Source of the DNA: JAEUOS01 sp040382235
GTDB lineage: Bacteria > Pseudomonadota > Gammaproteobacteria > Burkholderiales > JAEUOS01
Direction: 5' to 3'
DNA: 64,000 bases
Assembly (NCBI GenBank): GCA_040382235.1
Contig: JBEIFV010000006.1
Coordinates: 1 to 64,000 of the forward strand
Shown piece by piece: positions 1-7,308 of the stretch. Below the pieces are notes generated by a model. The model made no database searches. It was not told the origin of the DNA and was given only the letters and a program-made list of their open reading frames with translations. The translations under genes were made by a program, and so were the position numbers. How positions within the stretch are numbered: position 1 is the stretch's first letter; every line of letters starts with the position of its first letter.

Positions 1-17
1 CGCTTGACGATCTATAG
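1..17 (+). pseudogene. 3' tail of a RelB/StbD-like antitoxin (copy A), cut by window edge
   Basis: The last codons before the TAG at 15-17 read L-D-D-L-stop. This matches the end of the antitoxin at 1324-1578 (L-A-D-L-stop), and the toxin reading frame overlaps it in the same way as in that copy. Only the tail lies in the window, so whether the rest is intact cannot be judged. Confidence 0.5.
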
Positions 18-288
18 GCTCAGTTTCCATCACGATGCGCTCGCGGAGTAGCGCAAGCGGGATGCGACGGTGAGCGAGCAATGCAAGAAGAAATTGGCCG
101 AACGCTTGCAGCATCCGCATGTTCCCGCGGCAAAGCTGGCAGGTCACCAGGCTCGCTACAAGATCAAGCTGCGCAGTGTGGGATACCGCCTGGTTTACGA
201 AGTGCGGGACGCTGTGTTGCTGGTGATTGTGGTTGCGGTTGGCAAGCGCGAGCGCAACGCGGTATATCGTGTGGCGGCGAAACGCTAG
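4..288 (+). pseudogene. RelE-family toxin, copy A, with internal stop
   Basis: Reading from about position 4, the frame encodes a RelE/StbE-type mRNA interferase (LTIYRLSFHHDALAE...), but codon 49-51 is TAG where copy B has TGG (Trp). After the stop the frame stays open to 288 and keeps the family core (KLAGHQARYKIKLRSVGYRLVYEV, seen as two halves) and a C-terminal RNAVYRVAAKR with the conserved Tyr. A GTG at 70 could restart a shortened 72-aa protein lacking the first helix. Most likely an inactivated toxin; a single-base sequencing error at 50 is the alternative. Confidence 0.7.
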
Positions 289-390
289 CGAGGTTCGACA
301 TTTGAAGATTCCGCTTCAGTGGTGACTTGAGCGTTTGTCAGCGGAGGACCGCCGTGAATCGGCGGATTTGGGCCGCCGGCAACAATCGCT

Positions 391-419
391 GGCCCGGCGT
401 CAACCAGAACGCTTCGCAC
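391..419 (-). pseudogene. 5' stub of a PIN-domain toxin (copy A), body deleted
   Basis: From the GTG at 419 the reverse strand reads V-R-S-V-L-V-D-A-G-P, matching the first codons of the intact PIN toxin at 1958-2362 (MQSVLVDAGP). Homology stops near 391 and sequence matching the far downstream side of that toxin resumes near 371. The PIN body has therefore been lost and only the first ten or so codons, overlapping the antitoxin end, remain. Confidence 0.65.
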
Positions 420-660
420 GCAGCTTTTGCCTCAGATACTGTTTGCGGTTTTCCGCCAGATCGGTTGCAGCACCCTTCAAACCGGCGACCAGTCCGAACT
501 CGCGGGCAAGCTCGTATGAAGTCTTGCGTGTCTTGGCAGCACCGGACAAATGCTTGTTCAACAACTCGGTGATGACATCGGTCTTGGTGAGCCGGCGCGC
601 CTTGCAGTAACTATCGAGCTGCTGGCGCAGGCGCGGTGACAGACGGACGGATAGTGTCAT
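400..660 (-). CDS. ribbon-helix-helix-like antitoxin, copy A (orphan)
   Basis: An 86-aa protein starting MTLSVRLSPRLRQQLDSYC, typical of MetJ/Arc (CopG-like) RHH antitoxins that bind operator DNA and neutralise a partner toxin through the C-terminal half. It is nearly identical to the antitoxin at 2343-2603, which overlaps an intact PIN toxin. Here the PIN partner is reduced to a short stub, so this antitoxin is an orphan. The ATG at 660 aligns exactly with that of copy B. Confidence 0.75.
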   Translation of the reverse strand: MTLSVRLSPRLRQQLDSYCKARRLTKTDVITELLNKHLSGAAKTRKTSYELAREFGLVAGLKGAATDLAENRKQYLRQKLRAKRSG

Positions 661-671
661 GGAGCCACCGG

Positions 672-974
672 TTAGGCGTCACCAATGCGGGAGTGCCAAT
701 AACCCGGCTGTTCTTGGTCAGGGCGTATCACGTATACGACGACTTCGTTTGGCTCTTCACGAAAAACTACTGAGAAAGAGAATCCCGTGACGCGAAGCCG
801 ACGGCATCCTTCCTCGTCCGGTTTGCCTGCTTGCGGATTGCGCCTGATCTGGGCAAAGATCGACTTGATCTCGGCAACAAATTTCTTGCCATACCCGGGA
901 CGCGCACGTTCCAGATACTGTGACTCGTGAACAAGCTCTGCACGCGCGGCCGAGTCTACGCGCAGCGATTTCAC
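672..974 (-). CDS. ParE/RelE-superfamily toxin
   Basis: A 100-aa protein with the ParE/RelE-toxin layout: an N-terminal helical pair (MKSLRVDSAARAELVHES), then a GKKFVAEI helix and a C-terminal strand set (RRLRVTGFSFSVVFR, VVVYVIRP). It overlaps the upstream antitoxin gene by 4 bp, a usual sign of coupled translation in a type II TA operon. ParE members poison gyrase and RelE members cleave mRNA; the sequence alone does not say which. Both genes look intact. Confidence 0.8.
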   Translation of the reverse strand: MKSLRVDSAARAELVHESQYLERARPGYGKKFVAEIKSIFAQIRRNPQAGKPDEEGCRRLRVTGFSFSVVFREEPNEVVVYVIRPDQEQPGYWHSRIGDA

Positions 975-1201
975 CGTGTGATTCGAATTGCTTCAGCGAT
1001 CACTTCATCGGCATCGTACAGAATCGCTCCGCCTCGTTCGTAGGCCGAAATCCGACTACGAATTTCCAGGCGCCAGGCTTCTTTGACGACCGGATCAATA
1101 GGCTCGTCCAGCGTTTCGCGTAGTAGCTCGACCAATTGAGTTCTCTCCTGTGGCGAGAGCGCCTTGCCACGTTCGACAAGTTCAGCAACCGTGTCAGTCA
1201 T
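971..1201 (-). CDS. addiction-module antitoxin (putative addiction module component family)
   Basis: A 76-aa acidic/helical protein (VAELVERGKALSPQERTQLV, later EAWRLEIRSRISAYERG) resembling the short 'addiction module protein' family that precedes ParE/RelE toxins. It is expected to bind and block the toxin at 672-974 and to autorepress the operon. A purine-rich GGAGG (complement of cctcc at 1208-1212) lies just upstream of the ATG at 1201 and fits a ribosome binding site. Confidence 0.75.
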   Translation of the reverse strand: MTDTVAELVERGKALSPQERTQLVELLRETLDEPIDPVVKEAWRLEIRSRISAYERGGAILYDADEVIAEAIRITR

Positions 1202-1323
1202 TGCGGACCTCCAGTGAAGGAGTTGATTCTACGCGGAGCGCCAGCATGGTGGGCTTCGTTGCGCCCAACAGAAACCTGTTCAGAGTGATCGATTAACATA
1301 GATAGAAGTCGAGGTCAAAGCAA

Positions 1324-1578
1324 ATGGCACATGTGATTTTGGCGGAAACGTCAGCGAGTGTTTCCGAACTGAAAAGGAACCCGATGGCCACCGTCACGGC
1401 CGGGGAAGGTTTTCCGGTCGCGATCCTGAACCGCAATGAGCCGGCTTTCTATTGCGTTCCGGCGAAGGCTTTTGAAGCGCTGATGGACAAGCTGGAAGAG
1501 ATGGAGCTCAATTCGATCGCCGATGCGCGTTTGAAGGACGGCAAGCCGCTGGTGTGGGTAACGCTTGCTGACCTATAG
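1324..1578 (+). CDS. RelB/StbD/Phd-type antitoxin (copy B)
   Basis: An 84-aa protein with the Phd/YefM-like fold: SASVSELKRNPMATV, then the strand VAILNRNEPAFYCVP and a C-terminal toxin-binding helix (FEALMDKLEEMEL). Its 3' end overlaps the start of a RelE-type toxin frame, as in relBE/stbDE operons. The antitoxin is intact, while the toxin downstream is frameshifted. Confidence 0.8.
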   Translation: MAHVILAETSASVSELKRNPMATVTAGEGFPVAILNRNEPAFYCVPAKAFEALMDKLEEMELNSIADARLKDGKPLVWVTLADL

Positions 1579-1892
1579 GCTCGGTTTCCATCCCGATGCG
1601 CTGACCGAGTGGCGCTAAGCTGGATGCGACAGTGAGCGAGCAGTTCAAGAAGAAATTGGCCGAACGCTTGCAGTATCCGCATGTTCCCGCGGCAAAGCTG
1701 GCAGGTCACCAGGCTCGCTACAAGATCAAGCTGCACAGTGTGGGATACCGCCTGGTTTACGAAGTGCGGGACGCTGTGTTGCTGGTGATTGTGGTTGCGG
1801 TTGGCAAGCGCGAGCGCAACGCGGTAACTCGTGTGGCGGCGAAACGCCGGCGGCGTTCAGCATTTGAAGATCCGGCATCTGTGGTGTCTTGA
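1565..1892 (+). pseudogene. RelE-family toxin, copy B, frameshifted
   Basis: The toxin frame starts near 1565 (TTG/CTG inside the antitoxin end) and reads LTYRLGFHPDALTEWR, then hits TAA at 1616-1618. Removing the single T at 1616 restores KLDATVSEQFKKKLAERL, in step with the frame open from 1632 to 1892. Two further changes mark decay. The conserved C-terminal Tyr of RNAVYR is Thr (RNAVTR), a position important for catalysis in E. coli RelE, and the original stop is lost, adding about 14 residues. Most likely inactive. Confidence 0.75.
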
Positions 1893-1957
1893 GCGTTTGT
1901 CAGCGGCGGACCGTCGTGAATCGGCGGATTTGCACAGCCGTTCACAGCCACTTGCCC

Positions 1958-2362
1958 TTACAACACCAGGTTCAGCGACTTGCCGTTGGGCATGCGATAA
2001 ACCGAAAAATCCTTCTTGTCGATGGTGAGAATATCGAGCACACCGGTCTGTTGCGCGACCCAGATTAGCGAGGCGTCGGCTAGATCCATCGGTAACGAGT
2101 GGTATTTCTCTTTCCAATCCGCCAGGGTGGCAAGGGCGGGCTCGTGCAACTCGACCACGCCGAGGCCGCCTTTATCGGCCCAGCGCAAAAAGCTGATTTG
2201 CATATGCTCCGGCAGGAAGTGGCAGACCTCGGCCAAGACTGGCCAGGTTGTCAGCAAGCGGCCATTGAAACGCCGCCAGTAGGACTTGACCGCGCGATGA
2301 TGATTGTCAACCGGGTTGAAAAGAGCGATCAGTGGCCCGGCGTCAACGAGAACGCTTTGCAC
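1958..2362 (-). CDS. PIN-domain ribonuclease toxin (VapC-like)
   Basis: A 134-aa PIN domain. Acidic residues expected to bind Mg2+ are visible: D7 in LVDAGPLIALF, a Glu in PVLAEVCHFL and the Asp pair in MDLADASLIWVA, with a late Asp in LTIDKKDF. The GTG start at 2362 overlaps the end of the RHH antitoxin gene by 20 bp, so the pair is a VapBC-like operon. It is expected to cleave RNA unless held by the antitoxin. Its counterpart in copy A is deleted. Confidence 0.82.
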   Translation of the reverse strand: MQSVLVDAGPLIALFNPVDNHHRAVKSYWRRFNGRLLTTWPVLAEVCHFLPEHMQISFLRWADKGGLGVVELHEPALATLADWKEKYHSLPMDLADASLIWVAQQTGVLDILTIDKKDFSVYRMPNGKSLNLVL

Positions 2363-2603
2363 GCAGCTTTTCCATCAGATACTCTTTGCGGTTTTCCGCC
2401 AGATCGCTTGCCGCACCCTTCAAGCCGGCGACCAGCCCGAACTCGCAGGCAAGTTCATATGAGGTCTTGCGTGACTTGACAGCACCAGACAAATGCTCGT
2501 TCAACAACTCGGTGATGACATGGGTCTTGGTGAGCCGGCGCGCTTTGCAATAACTGTCGAGCTGCTGGCGCAGGTGTGGTGACAGACGGACGCTAAGGGT
2601 CAT
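2343..2603 (-). CDS. ribbon-helix-helix-like antitoxin (copy B)
   Basis: An 86-aa protein differing at only a few positions from the copy at 400-660 (for example MTLSVRLSPHLRQQL). The N-terminal strand-helix-helix is the DNA-binding RHH unit; the C-terminal half (SYELACEFGLVAGLKG) probably binds the PIN toxin encoded by the overlapping gene at 1958-2362. The ATG at 2603 was chosen over an in-frame upstream ATG at 2651 because copy A begins at the same residue. Confidence 0.8.
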   Translation of the reverse strand: MTLSVRLSPHLRQQLDSYCKARRLTKTHVITELLNEHLSGAVKSRKTSYELACEFGLVAGLKGAASDLAENRKEYLMEKLRAKRSR

Positions 2604-2781
2604 GGAGTCATGAATCAGAGAACGCGTATTACAACAACACACCGAATCCATGACCTCGCAAAAGACTGTGCGTATCGCACTGGACCGGCGTTTGGCGTCG
2701 CATCGTCAGTTTGGTCGGAGTCCGGTCACCCTACGCTTTAGTGAACCAATGTAGAGTGAAGCGGTGACTTTGGAGGAGATC

Positions 2782-3087
2782 ATGAAATCAGTCAGTGCCG
2801 CCGAAGCGAGCCGGCATTTTTCGTCGCTGTTGCGCGAAGTTTCCTGTGGCGTGCGAATCACGGTGACTTTGCGTGGCAAGCCGGTGGCAACAATTTCCGG
2901 CGCCGATCTCGTGGAGCACAAAGAGCGGGCGGCTGCCAGGCACGCCCTGTTGTCACGGCTGCGTGCGACTACGGCGACAGGCACGCGGGGCTGGTCGCGG
3001 ATTGAAATTCATCGCGATGCGCTATTGGCGGATTGGGAACTGGCAGTCAACGGCCAGGCGCCGTTCTCGATCGACCCGTTACGCTGA
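2782..3087 (+). CDS. Phd/YefM-family antitoxin
   Basis: About 101 aa starting MKSVSAAEASRHFSSLLREV, the classic Phd/YefM N-terminus (AxExxxxFsxLl), followed by VTLRGKPVATI. The ATG at 2782 is preferred over a GTG 18 bp upstream because GGAGGAG sits right before it. The C-terminal part (LRATTATGTRGWSRIEIHRD) could be the toxin-binding tail. No recognisable PIN or RelE toxin follows; the next gene is a DUF2442 protein, so it may be an orphan or an unusual pair. Confidence 0.75.
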   Translation: MKSVSAAEASRHFSSLLREVSCGVRITVTLRGKPVATISGADLVEHKERAAARHALLSRLRATTATGTRGWSRIEIHRDALLADWELAVNGQAPFSIDPLR

Positions 3088-3101
3088 ATCGGAAAGCGCT
3101 T

Positions 3102-3362
3102 ATGGAATCTGTGATTGCGGTAAGGGCACTTGATCACTTTCATCTTCAACTGGAATTCAATACCGGCGAGACGCGGGTGTTCGATGCGCGCCCGTACTTG
3201 GGGAAAGGGATCTTCCAGCGGTTGCAGGATCCGCGATTGTTTCAACAGGCCTTTGTCGGTTGTGACACCGTCTGCTGGCCCGGCGATCTTGATATCGCAC
3301 CAGAGACTCTTTACGACAAATCCAATCCGGTTTTGCGTCCACAGGCAAAAGCATCGATTTGA
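3102..3362 (+). CDS. DUF2442-domain protein
   Basis: An 86-aa protein with the DUF2442 layout: V-x-A-L-x-x-(F/H)xLxLxFxTGETRVFD, then a GKGIFQRLQDPRLF segment and WPGDLDIAPETLYD at the end. DUF2442 proteins are small, of unknown function, and are often found beside DUF4160 or other TA genes. It lies 14 bp downstream of the Phd-like antitoxin and is probably co-transcribed. The ATG at 3102 follows a GGAAAG. Confidence 0.75.
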   Translation: MESVIAVRALDHFHLQLEFNTGETRVFDARPYLGKGIFQRLQDPRLFQQAFVGCDTVCWPGDLDIAPETLYDKSNPVLRPQAKASI

Positions 3363-3590
3363 CCCGCTCTATTTGAAGCGACCCGAACGGGCATGTACGG
3401 AACGCAAAGCGGCGGCACCGTCCGCAACGCCAAGCCGCGCACAAACGGGCCGCTCGCGGAGTAGCCGTTCATAGTTTCAGCCAGGCGCCGGAACTCTTCG
3501 ACGATCAGTGCGTTCACGTCGGCATGAACGGCTGCGCAGATTTGACAGAATCTGGCACGCAGCAAAAATCAAACGGCAAAATGCGGCGTT

Positions 3591-3627
3591 TTGACCGTCG
3601 GTATAATCTAATATAATTAGGTATAAA
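3591..3627 (+). promoter_or_regulatory. AT-rich promoter/operator region before the AAA ATPase
   Basis: In an otherwise GC-rich sequence there is TTGACC at 3591, TATAAT at 3602 and 3612, and the inverted repeat CTAATATAATTAG at 3608-3620. The -35/-10 spacing of 15 is short, so the exact promoter is uncertain. The position, about 30 bp before the ATG at 3645 with its AGGAG ribosome site, fits a promoter with an operator. Confidence 0.45.
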
Positions 3628-3644
3628 CTATTCAGGAGCTCGCC

Positions 3645-4820
3645 ATGGGCGCTGTCTTCCATCGAACAGCAATGGCGATGGATTTCGCGCGCAAGATCCT
3701 GCTGGACGCACCGGCCTCCTCAACCAGCTCAGGGCTATTTCTGGCGGCGCCGCGGCGCACCGGCAAGTCGACGTTCCTGCGCGAAGACCTGCGGCCGGAA
3801 CTTGAAGCGCAAGGCGCCCTGGTGATCTACACCGATCTGTGGGAGAACCGCAAAGCCGATCCAGGCCATGTTATCGCCGCCGCAGTCAGGCAGGAAATGA
3901 ACAAGCATGAAGGGGTGATCGCGAGACTTGCCAAGGCGGCCGGTGTCGACCGGGTCAATGTCGGGGGCCTGTCGTTCGCGCTTGAAAAGGCAGGCCTTAA
4001 TCAAGGCATATCGTTGGTGGCTGCCTTTTCGGCGTTGTCGGACGAGGCGAGAAAGATGATTGTCGTTATCATTGATGAGGCCCAGCATGCCATCACCACT
4101 GAGAGCGGCAACGAAGCCTTGTTTGAGCTGAAGGCGGCGCGCGATGAACTCAACAGCAGCCGGCATTTCGGCTTGCGGGTGGTGGCCGCCGGCTCCAATC
4201 AGGACAAGCTTGCGATGCTCAGGGCGGGCCGGGATCAGGCGTTCTTCGGCGCACCCTTGGTCCGTTTCCCGTCGCTTTCCAAGGACTATGTGGAATGGTT
4301 TTGCGAGCACGCGAGCCTTCCCGGCCCGCTTGATCCCGGGAAAACATTCGTTCTATTCAAGAAAGCGGCATTTCGGCCAGAGATTCTTGGCGCCGCCGCC
4401 GATACCTTGAGATTCGACTTGGAGCTCGTTCCTTCGCAGGTAATGAAAAAATTCACCCGCGCCGTAAACCAGGAAATCGACGCGGGAAGTCGCGAAACGC
4501 TCAGGGTGATCCACAGCCTCACGCCGCTGCAGTCGGCGGTGTTGCGTCTGGTGGCCGCACGTGGCGCGGACTATGCGCCGTTTGATGCTGAAACGATCAG
4601 CGCCTATGCGGTGGTGCTATCGGTGACAGAGCCGGGTGGCGAGACCAAGGCGGATGTCCCGAACGTTCAAAACGCCTTGTCGATGCTGCAGGAAAAGTCG
4701 CTTGTCTGGAAGGCTGCGAGGGGCGTTTATTCGCTGGAGGAATCGAGTCTTGCCGATCTGATGGGGAAAGAAGGAATGCTGGACATGGTTCCCGACGGAA
4801 GAAATCAGACAAAACGCTAG
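3645..4820 (+). CDS. AAA/STAND-type ATP-binding protein
   Basis: A 391-aa P-loop ATPase. The Walker A motif APRRTGKST is at residues 35-43 and the Walker B strand IVVIIDEAQH at about 139-148, followed by a sensor-like VVAAGSNQDK. The C-terminal part (about 300-380) looks like a winged helix, as in Orc1/Cdc6-like and other AAA ATPases acting with nucleic acids or toxins. No signal peptide or membrane segment. It follows its own promoter-like region and stands alone between TA genes. The specific role is unknown. Confidence 0.75.
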   Translation: MGAVFHRTAMAMDFARKILLDAPASSTSSGLFLAAPRRTGKSTFLREDLRPELEAQGALVIYTDLWENRKADPGHVIAAAVRQEMNKHEGVIARLAKAAGVDRVNVGGLSFALEKAGLNQGISLVAAFSALSDEARKMIVVIIDEAQHAITTESGNEALFELKAARDELNSSRHFGLRVVAAGSNQDKLAMLRAGRDQAFFGAPLVRFPSLSKDYVEWFCEHASLPGPLDPGKTFVLFKKAAFRPEILGAAADTLRFDLELVPSQVMKKFTRAVNQEIDAGSRETLRVIHSLTPLQSAVLRLVAARGADYAPFDAETISAYAVVLSVTEPGGETKADVPNVQNALSMLQEKSLVWKAARGVYSLEESSLADLMGKEGMLDMVPDGRNQTKR

Positions 4821-4840
4821 CGTCTGCGGCATTTTTCGCT

Positions 4841-5425
4841 GTGCTTTTCTTTATCGCCCAACCACAAGCCTTGTCTCCGATGGGTTCGCGCCTCCCAATT
4901 GAAATCACCGGTGCAACTCCCGCGGCCATGGCCATGTTGTGGGAGGCCTTGTGTGTCGCCCCCCAGCTTGCCGACCTGCCTTACAAGATCGAAACCAATG
5001 AACGGGGGCAATTGCTCATGAGCCCTGCTGGTACTTCCCGCAGCCGCCGGCAGGCGCGCGTCACGCGCACCTTGGGCTCGATAGTCGATGCGGCCGGGCT
5101 GGGTAGCGAGGTGTTGACCGGGTGCGCGGTGCTTACAGCGCTTGGCATCAAGGTGCCGGATGTCGCATGGATATCCGCTCAAGCATGGAGCAGCCGCACC
5201 AACCAGAGTTTGCTGGTGGTCGCGCCGGAGATCTGTATCGAGGTGATGTCGCCTTCGAACACGGCCACCGAGATGGCGGATAAAGCCGCACTTTAGTTTG
5301 CCAGTGGTGCAAGCGAAGTCTGGATTCTCGACGCATCCGGACAGATGCGGTTTTTCCATTCGCAAGGCGTGCTTGCCGCATCGAACATAATTCCAGGTTT
5401 TCCGGCTGCTCTCGTGCTTGCATAG
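4841..5425 (+). pseudogene. Uma2-family (DUF820) nuclease-fold protein with internal stop
   Basis: Residues visible include an N-terminal YKIETNERGQLLMSP strand set and VPDVAWIS followed by ICIEVMSPSN, the Uma2 (PD-(D/E)XK-like) core with the conserved E-V-x-S-P. The frame meets TAG at 5294-5296 where a Tyr is expected (KAAL-Y-FASGASEVWI), and then stays open to 5425 with the normal C-terminus (EVWILDASGQMRFF). One nonsense change therefore removes the last 43 residues. The start could be 4841 or the ATG at 4880. Function in the family is unproven. Confidence 0.75.
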
Positions 5426-5676
5426 TAAGCGGCCCGCCTTGGCTGGGAGCGAATGGCTTGCTTTGCCGAAAGGCCGATGCGCCTGTCAGCGCGTTTTGTT
5501 CAGCAGCGCAAGCATTTCCGCCACTATCGCTGGCCGCAATGTCGCGGCGGCCATGCCCCACGCGGGCACGCCACGAAACTTGCGCCCCCCGATGCCCATG
5601 CCGCGGAAACCGCAAGACCCACGATAATGCATAGCCCTGCAGCCTGATTTGGCTCGCACATCTCGAATCAATTCCC

Positions 5677-6300
5677 ATGACACCGGATACGCTCATCACC
5701 GCCTTCGACCGCGCCCTGCGCGCCATCACCTCCGTGGCGCCCGCCGCGCCACTGCCGGCCGCGGCCATGCAGCCCGGCCCGGACCTGACGCCGAGCGAAA
5801 AGCGTGAAGCCGCCGCGCTCATGCGTGTCAATCACGTTGGCGAAGTGTGCGCCCAGGCTCTGTATCACGGCCAGGCCATGACCGCCACGACGCCTGTGGT
5901 GCGCGCGCAAATGGAGCGCGCCGCGGCCGAGGAAGGCGCGCATCTGGCCTGGACGGCTGCACGCATCGACGAGCTGGGTGGGCGCGTAAGCCTCTTGAAT
6001 CCGCTGTGGTACGCAGGCTCCTTTGCTTTGGGTGCGGTGGCCGGGCGCATGGGCGACGCCACCAGCCTGGGCTTCGTCGCCGAAACCGAGCGCCAGGTCG
6101 AGCAGCACCTGGAAGGCCACCTCGGGCGCCTGCCACCGGGCGATACCCGCTCACGCGCGATCGTGGCGGCGATGCAGGCCGACGAGGCGCGCCATGCGCG
6201 CGAGGCGCTGGCCGCCGGCGGCGTAGAGTTGCCGTGGCCGGCTCGGCTGGCAATGCGGGCGATGGCGAAGGTGATGACTGCCACAGCCTATCGCGTGTAG
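5677..6300 (+). CDS. coq7: 3-demethoxyubiquinol 3-hydroxylase Coq7
   Basis: A 207-aa ferritin-like di-iron hydroxylase of ubiquinone synthesis that hydroxylates demethoxyubiquinol at C6. The two ExxH-type iron sites are visible: E56 in RVNHVGEVCAQALY, E86 and H89 in EEGAHL, the Glu cluster at ETERQVEQH (136-144) and DEARHA near the end. Length matches bacterial Coq7. The protein is membrane-associated without a true transmembrane span. It stands alone and is the best taxonomic anchor for a proteobacterium. Confidence 0.95.
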   Translation: MTPDTLITAFDRALRAITSVAPAAPLPAAAMQPGPDLTPSEKREAAALMRVNHVGEVCAQALYHGQAMTATTPVVRAQMERAAAEEGAHLAWTAARIDELGGRVSLLNPLWYAGSFALGAVAGRMGDATSLGFVAETERQVEQHLEGHLGRLPPGDTRSRAIVAAMQADEARHAREALAAGGVELPWPARLAMRAMAKVMTATAYRV

Positions 6301-6553
6301 CGGGTATTCCGATCTGTCGAATTCAGAGCGCTTCGCACGACAAGCAGCGCGGGAAATACCGGTTTGCTGGTGACACTCATGAGAAGCGCGAAATTCATGA
6401 CAAAAACATGCCTCTGGCGAGGCTGTCATGTTTTGGGAACGACCAATAAGTCGCGTTGTGTTCGATCTGCCTGACGGACAATACGCGACCTGCAGGCCAA
6501 AACATACGTAAGTGGTATTATGTAAACATGAAGGCTTCGCCCAGAGGTACGCC

Positions 6554-6784
6554 ATGCAGAAGAAGGTAACGATCTCGCTCGACGAGGCGGTCTACGATGG
6601 ATTGAGCACACTGGTTGGGCGCGGAAGAATCAGCAAGTTCATCGAAGACCTGGTGCGTCCCCATGTGCTTGGCGGGCAGCTTGACGCAGGCTACCGCGCC
6701 ATGGCGGCCGACGCCGAAAGGGAGGGCGAGGCGCGCGAGTGGATCGATGAACTCGCAGGCGACAGCGCCGATGAAGCGCGGTGA
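6554..6784 (+). CDS. MazE/RHH-like antitoxin of a MazF toxin
   Basis: A 76-aa protein beginning MQKKVTISLDEAVYDGL, a ribbon-helix-helix N-terminus, with an acidic C-terminal tail (AEREGEAREWIDELAGD) suited to plugging a MazF dimer. The ATG at 6554 follows AGAGG. It overlaps the toxin gene by 14 bp. Likely a labile DNA-binding autorepressor of the operon. Confidence 0.8.
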   Translation: MQKKVTISLDEAVYDGLSTLVGRGRISKFIEDLVRPHVLGGQLDAGYRAMAADAEREGEAREWIDELAGDSADEAR

Positions 6785-7097
6785 TGTCTGGTGGGTCGCG
6801 TTCGAGCCGGCAGTCGGCAGTGAGGTGCGAAAGACCCGGCCCGCCGTCGTTGTGAGCAATGACTCGGCCAATCTTCATCTCGCGCGCGTGGTGGTGATCC
6901 CGATGACCTCGAACATCGAACGTGTGTATCCCGGCGAAACTCTGGTCGATGTCGGCGGTGCCCAATCGAAAGTCATGTCCGATCAAATCATGGCGGCCGA
7001 CAAATCGCGCCTCAAGACCCTGATCGGCCGCTTGAGTCGCGCGGATATGCGGCGGGTTGAATCGGCGCTCTCGTTGCACCTGGGCCTTCCCCGTTAG
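6771..7097 (+). CDS. MazF/PemK-family mRNA interferase
   Basis: A 108-aa protein with the MazF/CcdB barrel signature: MKRGDVWWVAFEPAVGSE, then VRKTRPAVVVSND (catalytic Arg/Thr region) and VVVIPMTSN. The C-terminal helix RADMRRVESALSLHLGL is typical. An endoribonuclease cutting mRNA at short motifs; partner of the overlapping antitoxin at 6554-6784. The ATG at 6771 starts exactly at the conserved K-R-G-D-V-W. Confidence 0.88.
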   Translation: MKRGDVWWVAFEPAVGSEVRKTRPAVVVSNDSANLHLARVVVIPMTSNIERVYPGETLVDVGGAQSKVMSDQIMAADKSRLKTLIGRLSRADMRRVESALSLHLGLPR

Positions 7098-7308
7098 CTC
7101 GCCACACGATTGGACGTCGTGAACTTTGATGGCACTGTTCTTTGCGGGCTCGGTTCGCGCGCTCGCGTGGGCCCGACGGCACCATCGTTGTTGCTGGCCC
7201 TGACCACACACCACGGCTGATCGCCCGGCAAGGATTGCGCCGGGATTTCACGCGCCATACCTCTTCAAGCCCAACTCTCGCCGGCAACGGCAATCCCGGA
7301 GGCAACTC

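Noticed and set aside
3311..3565. 84-aa minus-strand open frame with a Pro/Arg-rich C-terminus
   Set aside because: It overlaps the DUF2442 gene end and I recognise no domain or ribosome site. The sequence looks like GC-rich read-through.
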